This document shows positions 55,393-64,000 of a stretch of DNA of 64,000 nucleotides, one piece after another. This stretch comes from Ascarosepion bandense (lineage: Eukaryota > Mollusca > Cephalopoda > Sepiida > Sepiidae): assembly GCA_037127315.1 (NCBI GenBank), contig JBBBDQ010000346.1:5411001-5475000 (forward strand). The letters run 5' to 3'. A program made the position numbers and the translations under genes. The notes beneath the pieces were generated by a model that ran no database searches, was not told where the DNA came from, and saw nothing but the letters and a program-made list of their open reading frames with translations. The stretch's first letter is position 1, and each line of letters opens with the position of its first letter.

Positions 55393-55748
55393 TAAATTAA
55401 CATACATTTATTTCAAGTGAGTTGTCATTTTAGCAAACTCATGAGTTTTTGCATCGAAACACGCTCATTACGGCCAAATGTTTGATAAATCTATTGAGCT
55501 TATTTTAAGACGCCACCCTATTTATATGTGATATAAAATAAATATGATAATAGTTTTCATAGAATTATCAAACATCTGGCTCTGGTGAAACTTTTGATGC
55601 GAAACGCCCTATATGTCTCTTGAACTTTTCTGAATTCATTGAATGTTATAGCTCTAGTTATCTATTGAACGCTTTTTGGCAGAATTTCCGCTAACATGAA
55701 AAAAAATAAGAAATTAAATTCTAGCTGTTTTCGCCTATTTTTCAGCTG

Positions 55749-55750
<2 letters not shown>

Positions 55751-55793
<43 letters not shown>

Positions 55794-55803
55794 ATTATTA
55801 TTA
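55751..55803 (+). repeat. (ATT)n microsatellite
   Basis: About 17 units with one AAT interruption. Creates a poly-Leu run in a plus-strand open frame that should be ignored. Confidence 0.95.
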
Positions 55804-57148
55804 TTTGATGAAAGTGACAGGAGTAGAGAGAAAGAGAGAGAGAAACTGTTTAAATCTTATGCAATTTATTGTACAAAAAAGCAACATTTTAAAAAGAACG
55901 CATTCTGCTATTTCCCACCAACATACGTATTTACGATTTCCCATAAACTTTGCCGAGATCGATGTTCATGAGTAGAATCTATTTAAATCGCAGTTTTCAT
56001 AAATCAGAAAGCTGAAAATACATAGAGAAAGAAGAGGAAGTATTTTGAAATAAAAACAAAACAAAAACCGCATCTAATGCAGATCAACGAGGATATTTAT
56101 GTCTGAAAATTGTTTCTAACTTATGAAATGATTCAATTATTTTTTAGCTGAATAGATTTTGAACGCTTGAAAATTGCAAAAAAAAAATAGAAATAACAAT
56201 AAAAACTTCCAATACAAAAATCTATTGATTTGCTACACAATTTATAAATTTAATACATTTTAACGTTTTCTATCTACCTACAACTGAATTAAAAAAAAAA
56301 AGATTTAATCATTTCACACCAAGAAAGACAGTGGAGCCACTAAGACACAAATGATTACTGATTTTGAGAAAAATGAGACAAAAACCATTATTAAAGATCG
56401 TAGAAAATCTTATTTCACTGCTCTCTGTGTTTTAACTGGATTTGTCTCACGGATAAATATCTACCATGTGGATGACGACTTCTCTTCAGATCCAACATAG
56501 TACCCAATTCACACAAAAAGAAATGTCTTTTGGCAACAAGTTCCAACAGCGACGACGACAACAACAACATGAAAATTTAACAAGCATTATGAACTAGAAT
56601 TTTATTAATAGTAATTTATTTAAATTGCATTTTTATCAATAATATTCCTATACTAAATATTTACCGTTATTATTTTTCACGATATTTACTACAGTGAACT
56701 TTTACCATGGAGCTAGGTATTCCGTACCATATTCTAAAAAAAATATCGTAGTGCCTATTTATACTGGTTCAGGTAAAAACAAGAGAAACTTTTCAGTATT
56801 TTTTACGTATGAATTTATTTCTTTGTCGCAGATCATTGTTGTTTCCGGGGTAAGTATGAAAATGATATGCCCAGTGTCATTTGAGTGCATTTGAATTTCA
56901 TCAGCTTTCATCAAAGAGATATTTTTTGTGATTGATAGGATTGTATCAATTGCAACTATTATATTTCTTTATATTTTTCAGTTTTGCGTTTAGATGTCGC
57001 GTATACACACATCAGAGGGTTTCAGGTAAATGTTTGTCCAATAATTCATCATTACGTGTCGCTTTATATTTCTTCCTTAATTGAAAAGTTTCACTGCTGC
57101 CGTGCAGTTTATTTTTTTTAATCTTTTAATATGTATCATCACGTTTTA

Positions 57149-57150
<2 letters not shown>
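55804..57150. other. AT-rich stretch, no gene recognised
   Basis: The one recognisable item is a LINE-D 3' tail fragment at 56293-56352. A 66-codon frame at 56694 has no motif. Nothing else is supported. Confidence 0.5.
56293..56352 (-). mobile_element. LINE-D/element-E 3' tail fragment
   Basis: GATTTAATCATTTCACACCAAGAAAGACAGTGGAGCCACT is the family tail reversed, about 60 bp only. Confidence 0.55.
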
Positions 57151-57201
<51 letters not shown>

Positions 57202-57211
57202 AAGAGAGGAA
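57151..57211 (+). repeat. (TA)n-(GA)n microsatellite
   Basis: TA units followed by GA units. Another TA tract with an (ATT)n end lies at 57342-57403. Confidence 0.92.
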
Positions 57212-57339
57212 GAGAGATAAGCAAATAAAATTTTTTTTTCCCCTTTTTAAACAATTGATCGACGAGTGAATTTCTGAAGAAAAATGTTTTTTCTATAAGA
57301 AGTTATGTCAATTATATTTTCAATATTATGAATTAGACC

Positions 57340-57388
<49 letters not shown>

Positions 57389-57403
57389 ATTATTATTATT
57401 ATT

Positions 57404-57701
57404 ATTTATTCATAAATTATAACATGGATATGTTACAATATCACGACAAAAGTAGCCATTTTGTTTCAACACTTTTGTGTCTTTTCAAGTGATGTGATGG
57501 TTCTTAAATGAATGGTTTAAAAGTCTGAAAACGAGCGTGGTCCTTTTTTTCCTAATTAAAGGGGCCACGCTCGTTTTCAGACATTTAAACCATTCATTTA
57601 AGAACCATCACATCACTTGAAAAGACACAAAAGTGTTGAAACAAAATGGCTACTTTTGAAGTGATATTGTAACATATCCATGTTATAATTTATGAATAAA
57701 T
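57404..57701. repeat. Long near-perfect hairpin: two 137-bp arms, 24-nt spacer
   Basis: Arms 57404-57540 and 57565-57701 are equal in length and differ at only a few positions by eye. The spacer is TCCTTTTTTTCCTAATTAAA plus GGGG. The right flank TTAGCTCTACTTTTGTATTG-AGCACT is a PLE end, so the hairpin is probably a PLE terminal region duplicated in inverted orientation. The high arm identity points to recent formation or ongoing homogenisation. Confidence 0.92.
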
Positions 57702-57770
57702 AATTTTATTAGCTCTACTTTTGTATTGAGCACTTTCTTAAAAATAGTGTTTCTTTTAACAAGGGATATT
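57702..57770 (+). mobile_element. PLE end fragment
   Basis: TTGTATTGAGCACTTTCTT followed by AAAAATAGTGTTTCTTTT, matching 48280-48330 and the GAGCACT ends at 19190 and 60320. Confidence 0.55.
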
Positions 57771-57787
57771 ATTCCAATAATACTTGG

Positions 57788-57788
57788 G

Positions 57789-57837
<49 letters not shown>

Positions 57838-57852
57838 TTGTGTGTGTGTGTA
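57788..57852 (+). repeat. (TA)n-(GT)n microsatellite
   Basis: TA then GT units, one TTT interruption. Confidence 0.95.
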
Positions 57853-58012
57853 AATTGATTCTTACACCATTCTATTTCTAGAAGATCTCAGATCTCATCA
57901 CAGTGTGGGATAAACAAAAAGTGATGGAAAGAAAGACAAAAAAACTCTAAGTGAAATTCTGAAAGACGAAACGCATCACAAGTAAACTTTTTTTCTTCTT
58001 AGTAATACAAAT

Positions 58013-58320
58013 AGGATGTGCGTTGTGGTACAGTTGATATCGGCTCGGAACGAGAAATCGGGGAGCCGAGTTCAAATTCTAGTTGAATTCATTGCATTCA
58101 CTTACGCGCAAATACTCTTGGGAAAGGTATTAATCCGTCTCTTCCTTCCAGTTATGGGTTAAATAATAGGACAGATTGGGTTCTATAGCCTTGGTTGGCA
58201 ACCAATCTACCGCAGAAAGCAATGGCAACCTACTGCGGGATAATATTGTGCCTAGTCAGTCATGTCTCTTTCGAGACATGATCGCCCAAGCGTGTATCAC
58301 GTATGGCACTTAACTGACTG
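58013..58320 (+). mobile_element. SINE-A copy 10
   Basis: GATGTGCGTTGTGGTACAGT start, full body, intact hairpin, end TTAACTGACTG. Flanked by AATACAA at 58004-58010 and 58321-58327. Confidence 0.9.
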
Positions 58321-58365
58321 AATACAATTTTTGGTTACATAAAAACATATATCATTATCTCATAA

Positions 58366-58445
58366 AAAACAATCGGAGTCTAACCGTACTGATGAGCTGT
58401 GATACAGCGAAACAGATCTGTCTGCGGATGACTAGTATATATATA
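58366..58445 (+). mobile_element. SINE-C copy 6, severely 5'-truncated
   Basis: Only the hammerhead part (from ACAATCGGAGTC) and the (TA)n tail are present, so the ribozyme region alone was retained at this locus. Confidence 0.75.
58378..58432 (+). ncRNA. Hammerhead ribozyme, best-preserved copy
   Basis: Outer stem I GTC/GAC, inner stem I CCGTA/TGCGG, CTGATGA, perfect stem II GCTGT-GAT-ACAGC, GAAA, stem III ACA/TGT with GATC loop, GTC. Every core position fits. Predicted cleavage after C58422. Confidence 0.78.
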
Positions 58446-58464
58446 TATATTTTTTATTTTTTTA

Positions 58465-58900
58465 CAAATACCCTCACGGCTTCTGCTCCGATGAACTTAG
58501 CTCACTGGTGCCCGCTATATATGAATTTACTCGAGCCACAATATTAGCAGCTAGGTTCCACCCTTTTATTGTAAAACCAATAAAAAATGCCAATTCTACT
58601 CCATTAGCTTCTTTTCTCGCACTTTCCGTCTGTGGAGTTCCCTTCCGTTTACTTGCTTTCCCGACAGCAAAAATCTCCAAGCATTTAAATGTAAAGTCAA
58701 TCGTCACCTCCCATCTCACTAACCTTCATCCTCTCTTCTATGGTCCTTTCTTCGTCCACTCCACTCTCATCAGTATTCTCATCCTTCTCTTATCTACTTC
58801 CTGATACTCCCTATAACCTGTCACTCTTTCTCATAACTTTCCTCCTATGTAACCCCCTGCAGAACAATGGCAGTAAAATGCCTTGCTTTGGGGCGATATA
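58465..58900 (+). pseudogene. LINE-D 3' fragment (D7)
   Basis: Begins at the HGFCSDEL segment (ACGGCTTCTGCTCCGATGAA), passes YEFTRATILAARFHPFIVKP and FKCKVN-like coding, and ends in the tail CTGCAGAACAATGGCAG...GGGGCGATATATATA. 5'-truncated copy. Confidence 0.8.
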
Positions 58901-58985
58901 TATATATGGCACTTGGTAAGGTAAATTCCACAGAAGATTAAATCCAAAGAGATCTCAACGTTAAGATTTAACAGAGTATTATAAT

Positions 58986-59147
58986 AAAGAACATAAGTTG
59001 TATGTTTTTATAAAATCATCATCTAGACATTTTCTGGATAAATTTGAACCATTCATTGTTGCATGAATTTGGTCTGAAGAGCGGTCGATAAGAGAACCAC
59101 GAAATATTATATTACCAATGAGTTTATAAAAACATACAACTTATGTT

Positions 59148-59152
<5 letters not shown>
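58986..59152. repeat. Perfect 29-bp inverted repeat, 109-bp spacer
   Basis: AAAGAACATAAGTTGTATG-TTTTTATAAA at 58986 and its exact reverse complement ending near 59152, directly before (TA)n. No TA target duplication or recognised element inside. Confidence 0.85.
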
Positions 59153-59182
<30 letters not shown>

Positions 59183-59229
59183 CAGAGAGAGAGAGATAGA
59201 CAGACAGACAGAGAGACAGAGAGAGACAG

Positions 59230-59345
59230 AGAAGTAGAATCTCCGACTCATATATAATCGGTCGGGTTTCAATCCTGGCTGGAAGTAATCGTATGCCTGT
59301 ATTTATTAGATGTGATACAGCAAAACAGGACTGCCTGCGGATGGC
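59230..59345 (+). mobile_element. SINE-C copy 7
   Basis: GTAGAATCTCCGACT, B-box-like GGTTTCAATCCTGG, and a decayed hammerhead (GATACAGCAAAACAGGACTG; CTGATGA lost). Confidence 0.65.
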
Positions 59346-59645
59346 TACATGCATACAAATAGGAAAATAATTTATTGAAAGTTTAAACATTATCTCCTGA
59401 CTCAAGTTTTCAAAAAAATTATTTCTGTCTCAGATCAATTCGAAGAATTTATTAAATTACATCATCTCTGCAAAAATTGAATTTAGTAGATAAGACATCA
59501 CACGCTTTATTTCAATTTATTTCGTATCAATGGTCTAATTCATAATACTGAAAATATAATTTACATAACTTCTTACGGTAAAACCAATTTTCTTCAGAAA
59601 TTCACGAGTCGATGAATTGTTTAAACACAGGAAAAAGACAATTTT

Positions 59646-59691
59646 CTCTCTCTCGCTCTCTTTCTCTCTCTCTCTCTGCCACTCTCCCTCC

Positions 59692-59750
<59 letters not shown>
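59646..59750 (+). repeat. (CT)n-(TA)n microsatellite
   Basis: Interrupted CT units followed by about 17 TA units. Confidence 0.95.
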
Positions 59751-59753
<3 letters not shown>

Positions 59754-59755
59754 TA

Positions 59756-59870
59756 TATATTTATGAGTTAATTGTACATTGCGACACGGAAATTTCTATG
59801 TTTCAAGATAGATTCGCATCATCAGGCAATGTTTTATGTTGGTTGTGCAGATGATTTATATTTATTTATT
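59756..59870 (-). mobile_element. PLE 3' fragment
   Basis: Reverse complement gives ATCTGCACAACC, the hammerhead block and CAATGTACAATTAACTC, matching the PLE 3' region at 30520-30610. Confidence 0.7.
59777..59831 (-). ncRNA. PLE hammerhead-type motif
   Basis: Stem I CATTGC/GCAATG perfect as at 30533, CTGATGA and GAAA intact, stem III ACAT/GTGT (a T-A pair changed to T-G), cleavage triplet GTC in place of GTA. Stem II is degraded. Confidence 0.62.
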
Positions 59871-59872
59871 TT

Positions 59873-60262
59873 TTTTAATCATTTCACCCCGGGCAAGGCG
59901 TAAATGCCACTGATGTGCGGGGGGCTACATAACTGAAAGAAAATTAATTAGAGGAGGGAGAAGAGGATTACAAACCAATCAGAAAGAAGCAATAGAAAGA
60001 TGAAAATGCAGGTGTAATGACAGTTGCAGGGGGGAGAGAAAGGGAAGGATATACGAGGTGGGGGAAGAGCTAGAGTCAAGTGGTTAGTAGATGTGTATTA
60101 ACATTGCATTTAAATTTCTGGAGGTTGTAGCCGTCAGGAAAGAAAGAATACTGGAGCGAGTTCCACAGGCGGGAAGTGCGAGAGAAGCTGCAGGAGTAGA
60201 ATTGTCGTCTGCATTTGGCTAACCTTACTGTGAATGGGTGGGACCCAGTTGCCATTCTGGCT
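59873..60262 (-). pseudogene. LINE-D 3' end (D8)
   Basis: Minus strand: degraded TATRPATQL-like start, SRLWNSLQYS, FLTATTSRNLN, 3' UTR, then the tail CCGCACATCAGTGGCAT...GGGGTGAAATGATTAAAAAA. Bounded on both sides by PLE sequence, so it probably inserted into a PLE remnant. Confidence 0.78.
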
Positions 60263-60304
60263 CGGTTTGCTGTGTATATATCTGGGAAGATATAAAATTT
60301 ACAT

Positions 60305-60405
60305 GTGTGTTTCTTTCAACATTTATTATATTGAGCACTGTTCATAAGAAAATACATGCCGGGGGACTAAAAATAGTAAAACCTTCACCTGGAATTGTAT
60401 ATATG
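60305..60405 (+). mobile_element. PLE 3' end, plus orientation
   Basis: ATTATATTGAGCACTGTTCA, AAAATACATGCCGGGGGACT and CACCTGGAATTGTATATA correspond to the PLE 3' end at 30390-30475. Confidence 0.65.
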
Positions 60406-60711
60406 TATATATATGTGTGTGTAAAATTAATGGATTTTGTTTTTTGATTAGGATATTTTTATTAACTGAAACCTTATTTTTTAGAGGAAATCCGTTTTAA
60501 GTAGCGGCTTCGTTTTTAAACTATATTTATTTTGTCTGCAGGCTTACACACTCGAGAAAACTTAGTAAAGATTATGTTCTACCCATCCCGACAAAATTCC
60601 AACCTGCTTTGTTGGAGAAGCTTCACAAACAGTAGACACTCCTGCAGAGGCTCGTAGATGCAGTAAACTGTTTCAAAAAACAGTAACTTTAACTCAAATA
60701 CAAGTATACAA

Positions 60712-61019
60712 AGGATGTGCGTTGTGGTGCATTGGATATCGGCTCGGAACGAGAAATCGGGGGGCCGAGTTCGAATTCCAGCCGAATTCATTACATACAC
60801 TTACGCGCAAATACCCTTGGGAAAGGTATTAATCCGTCTCTTCCTTCCAGTTATGGGTTAAATAACAGGACAGATTGGGCTCTATAGCCTTGGTCATCAA
60901 CCAGTCTACCGCAGAAAGCAATGGCAACCTACTACGGGATAATCTACTGTCCAGTCAGTCATGTCTCTTTCGAGACATGATAGCCCAAGTGTGTATCACA
61001 TATGGCACTTAACTGACTG
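60712..61019 (+). mobile_element. SINE-A copy 11
   Basis: Complete; A box TGGTGCATTGG, B box GAGTTCGAATTCCAG, intact hairpin. Flanked by ACAAGTATACAA (60700-60711) and ACAAGTATTCAA (61020-61031), a 12-bp target duplication with one mismatch. Confidence 0.92.
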
Positions 61020-61117
61020 ACAAGTATTCAATAAAATTAACGTTTGAAGCAATGAATATGAAATAGACTGTTACCGGCGTGTGTTGATCTCAGTGTGAAC
61101 GTTATATTTTGTATGCT

Positions 61118-61178
61118 CTCTGCCTGATATTAAAAGAAAAATTGCCCGTAAATATAGCATACCTTAAATCTAAATTGT
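61118..61178 (+). repeat. Left copy of a 60-bp direct repeat flanking SINE-A copy 12
   Basis: CTCTGCCTGATATTAAAAG...CCTTAAATCTAAATTG here reappears at 61534-61592 with about 10 differences. It is five times longer than a normal SINE target duplication. Confidence 0.85.
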
Positions 61179-61179
61179 G

Positions 61180-61533
61180 CTGCCAGTGGATATCGACTCG
61201 GAACGAGAAATCTAGGTGCCGACTTCAAATTTCAGTTGAATTCCTTGCATTCACTTAAGTACAAATACCCTTTAAAAAGGTATTAATCCGTCTCTTCCCT
61301 CCAGTTATGGGTTAAGTAATAGGACAGATTGGATTCTGTAGCCTTGGCTGGCAACCAGTTTACTACAGAAAGCAATGTCAACCTACTGCGGGATAAACTT
61401 CTGCCCAGTCAGTCATCTCTCTTTGGAGACATGATCACCCAAAGCGTGCATCACGTGTGGGCCCAGTCAGTCATGTCTCTTTGGAGACATGATCACCCAA
61501 AGCGTGCATCACGTGTGGAACTTAACTGACTGA
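61180..61533 (+). mobile_element. SINE-A copy 12 with internal 58-bp duplication
   Basis: Head slightly truncated (TGCTGCCAGTGGATATCG). Near the 3' end a 58-bp segment starting GCCCAGTCAGTCAT is present twice in tandem, at 61403-61460 and 61461-61518. The two differ at only one or two positions. The hairpin is broken in both. Confidence 0.88.
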
Positions 61534-61593
61534 CTCTGCTTGATATTAAAAAATTTTGGACATAAAGATAGCCTAACTTAAATCTAAATTTTA

Positions 61594-61597
<4 letters not shown>

Positions 61598-61652
<55 letters not shown>
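61598..61652 (+). repeat. (CA)n-(TA)n microsatellite
   Basis: About 15 CA and 12 TA units. Confidence 0.95.
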
Positions 61653-61657
<5 letters not shown>

Positions 61658-62009
61658 AAGCCCTCTAGAAAAGCAGCTTTACTAAAAATTGGTATAAGAT
61701 TGTTATATGTAAAACTTGAGGATGAACATTTAATGTTCAGTGAACATAGAACATTTAAATTATTATTAACAGAGTGGAGTTATACAGAGAAAATTAGACA
61801 GTTTCATTTTTTGTGTTGCACATGGCTCTAGGCCGAGAAGGAATGTTGGTAGTGGGTTTTTTGTTCAATTGAGTGTATAATGGCATGAGGGATTGGTCTG
61901 GGAACTGCTGCTACTATGGTGTAGGGGGTAAGTATAATAACTATGACCTCTCCCATCGATTATAGGCATTGAAGTATGATGTCACTGAACATCAAATGTT
62001 CATCCTTTG
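61653..62009. other. No feature recognised
   Basis: Contains GGATGAACATTTAATGTTCA-GTGAACAT and later GAACATCAAATGTTCATCC, short inverted words bracketing about 280 bp. No gene. Confidence 0.5.
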
Positions 62010-62206
62010 ATAATGGCTTATGTAAGCCGAAAGCTCAGACCTGATAAAAAAATCAACAATTATTGCGATTTCTTGTCGTCTTTTCATGACAACACTATCA
62101 ATCTAATCAGATCATACGAACGGATCTTACACAAAATAAATAGACAGAACTTGTCTATATTATTCAATGAAACCTGTATTAATGAAAAAATGCTGCCAAA
62201 ATACAC

Positions 62207-62215
<9 letters not shown>
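62010..62215 (+). repeat. Repeat Q copy, plus strand
   Basis: Starts GGCTTATGTAAGCCGAAAG (stem and GAAA, no CTGANGA), then an open frame with IRSYERILHKINRQNLSIL and FNETCINEKMLPKYT, cut by (TA)n. Parallel to the minus copy at 49685-49875. Confidence 0.6.

Positions 62216-62251
<36 letters not shown>
62211..62251 (+). repeat. (TA)n microsatellite
   Basis: About 20 units at the repeat-Q end. Confidence 0.95.
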
Positions 62252-62256
<5 letters not shown>

Positions 62257-62347
62257 GAAGTTCTAACTTTCTCGTTTTCCATCGAAATGACGAGGGAGAT
62301 AACTTTGATTTCACTTTGGCCTGCTTAGGTAAATGTTGTGGCCTGTT

Positions 62348-62660
62348 GGATGTGCGTTGTGGAGCTTTGGATATCGGCTCGGAACAAGAAATCGGGGAGC
62401 CGAGTTCAAATTCCAGCTGAATTGATTGCATTCACTTACACGCAAATATCCTTGGGAAAGGTATTAATCCGTCTCTTCCCTCCAGTTATGGGTTAAATAA
62501 CAGGACAGATTGGGTTCTTTAGCCTTGGTCCAACCAGCAACTAGTCTACCGCAGAAAAAAATGGCAACCTACTGCGGGATAATGTTCTGCCCAGTCAGTC
62601 ATGTCTCTTTCGAGACATGATCGCCCAAGAGTGTATCACGTATGGCACTTAACTGGCTGA
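62348..62660 (+). mobile_element. SINE-A copy 13
   Basis: Complete copy. Exact 12-bp target duplication TTGTGGCCTGTT at 62336-62347 and 62661-62672. Confidence 0.94.
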
Positions 62661-62968
62661 TTGTGGCCTGTTAGGACCAGTAAGAAAGACACGAAGAGAA
62701 AAGGGTAGGTTGAACCAGTGTATTGGAATAACAGAACGGATATACATAATAAGAGTGCTATAAATCAGCATATAGAAGTGTCTGTCCGAAGTATCAACTT
62801 ACACTGCGTCTTGACTGCCTCATTTAAGAAGTCTCGCAGGTTAGTATTTATGAAAGAGAAAGAGTTCATTCCATTGTAGATAGAGCACCATAACCATAAA
62901 AAAAGACAATCCTTTGAGGAGGAAATATTTTGGGAACATCACAGTAACATGACTACCAACTCTAAACA

Positions 62969-63267
62969 GTCTGTTAGTTAAGTACCTTACGTGATACACT
63001 CTTGGGCGATCTTGTCTCGAAAGATTATCCCAGTAGATTATCCCAAATTAGGTTGCCATTACTTTCTGCGGTAGACTGGTTGTCGAGCAAGGCTATAGAA
63101 CCCAATATGTCCTGTTATTTAACCCATAACTGTGAGGTATAGACGGATTAATACCTTTCCCAAGGGTACTTGCGCGGAAGTGAATACAAAGAATTCAACT
63201 GGAATTTGAACTCGGTTCCCCGATTTGTCGTTCCGAGTCGATATCCACTGCACCAAGACGTACATCT
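62969..63267 (-). mobile_element. SINE-A copy 14
   Basis: Complete, apart from a small deletion/duplication in the hairpin region. Target duplication CCAACTCTAAACA (62956-62968) against CCAACTCCAAACA (63268-63280). Confidence 0.92.
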
Positions 63268-63289
63268 CCAACTCCAAACACTCGCTTAA

Positions 63290-63750
63290 AATATTACATT
63301 ATATCATCATCTTTGTACAAATCTATTTTCCATGAATGAAACTTATGTCTAACAATATATACAAGTATAATTGCATCATCAACATCTAGAAAAGCAGGCT
63401 AAAAATAATGGAAACATTATTAATAAAAAATTAAAAGCCAAAAACGCAGAAATATTAACTCTGAACACAGCCACAACGTGCTGGCCCCGTTTGTAAAATA
63501 AAAAACTTTCCTATAACTCTATGCACATACATGAAACAATACATATATTCAGTTAAACGTAAAATACAATTCATCCTTGATAGTGGCTAATAAATGATTG
63601 ATACATAAAATATTCGGACAATTTCTGTATACTTTATGCTCTGAAAAAAAATAAGATCATCTGAAAAGTAATATGAAAAGTTATCCATAACACATTGTAA
63701 TTCTTAACAAAAATTGCATTAAAGAGAGATTGGTGGGTAAATACACTATA
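63290..63750 (+). repeat. Repeat Q copy
   Basis: Matches 8030-8480 over most of its length and ends with the degraded peptide NKNCIKERLVGKYT, just before element E copy 5. Confidence 0.5.
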
Positions 63751-63751
63751 T

Positions 63752-63951
63752 TTTTTTTCAATTGTATCACCCCGAGCAAGGCGGTAACGCCACTGACGTG
63801 CAGGGGGCTACGTAAGAGTGAACAGATTTGAAAAGAGAAAGCCGGAAACCACATCCTAAACAGGAAACAACGGATAAGCCTCTTCACTCGTTCAATAGAC
63901 ATGGGTGGATTGTAAACCGGGCGATAGTTTAGTCTATCTACTCCAATTGGA
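63752..63951 (-). mobile_element. Element E, single-monomer copy
   Basis: Minus strand: CCAATTGGAGTAGATAGACT, CGCCCGGTTTACAATCCACC, and the shared tail CTGCACGTCAGTGGCG...GATACAATTGAAAAAAAA. Confidence 0.8.
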
Positions 63952-63965
63952 AAATATATATATAT

Positions 63966-64000
63966 AGTCATCCGCAGACAGATCTGTTTCGCTGTATCAC
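63966..64000 (-). mobile_element. SINE-C copy 8, cut by the window edge
   Basis: Reverse complement reads GTGATACAGCGAAACAGATC and GTCTGCGGATGACTATATA, the 3' half of the hammerhead block. The rest lies outside the window. Confidence 0.75.

Overview
This is animal nuclear DNA with no recognisable host protein-coding gene. It is AT-rich, contains many long (TA)n, (CA)n/(GT)n, (ATT)n and (AAGG)n runs, and is packed with decayed non-LTR retrotransposons, tRNA-headed SINEs, Penelope-like elements (PLEs), Helitron-like elements and IS630/mariner-type relics. This mixture looks like a cephalopod mollusc genome, most likely octopus-like. That is my inference from the repeat style; a database search would settle it. 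Nearly all long open frames are either microsatellite/low-complexity translations or pieces of mobile elements. The longest credible one is the C-terminal GIY-YIG part of a PLE at 31011-31646 (-).

Layout. 1-960: purine-rich low-complexity DNA. 1.2-3.5 kb: two LINE C-terminal fragments and a PLE reverse-transcriptase fragment. 3.5-6.7 kb: tRNA-headed SINEs carrying hammerhead-ribozyme cores, an array of about 146-bp monomers, and a Helitron-like element. 7.3-13.6 kb: several 3' fragments of one LINE (here LINE-D), a second monomer array and a 5S-rRNA-derived copy. 13.9-15 kb: two copies of SINE-A. 15.5-17.6 kb: an RTE-like LINE (LINE-F) interrupted by a 916-bp hAT-like element with an exact 8-bp target duplication. 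17.7-19.2 kb: nested inverted PLE pieces around a Tc1-like MITE. 21.7-25.7 kb: head-to-head LINE-D copies, one carrying both a SINE-A and a LINE-F insertion with target-site duplications. 27.5-30 kb: a Helitron-like element containing a SINE, then a DDE transposase gene split by a 613-bp solo LTR. 30.4-33.2 kb: PLE with hammerhead motifs. 34-42 kb: sparse, with SINE-A copies, a Tc1-like MITE and an (AAGG)n-linked minisatellite. 43-49 kb: mariner relic, LINE-F, SINE-A, monomer array, Helitron-like element and a tRNA-Leu-like SINE head. 51.2-52.9 kb: a satellite of 86-bp units. 53.5-64 kb: 5S-derived SINE, long perfect hairpins and many more SINE-A, LINE-D and PLE pieces.

The most interesting signal is hammerhead-type self-cleaving RNA motifs in two unrelated retroposon classes: a tRNA-headed SINE (family C; three copies with intact cores, with stem I covarying among copies) and the terminal region of the PLEs. 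Other notable structure: monomer-number-variable elements sharing the LINE-D 3' tail, very long near-perfect hairpins, and a higher-order duplication inside the 86-bp satellite.

Family names used here (SINE-A, SINE-C, LINE-D, element E, LINE-F, repeat G, MITE-M, repeat Q) are labels of convenience for this window. Boundaries without a stated target-site duplication are approximate.
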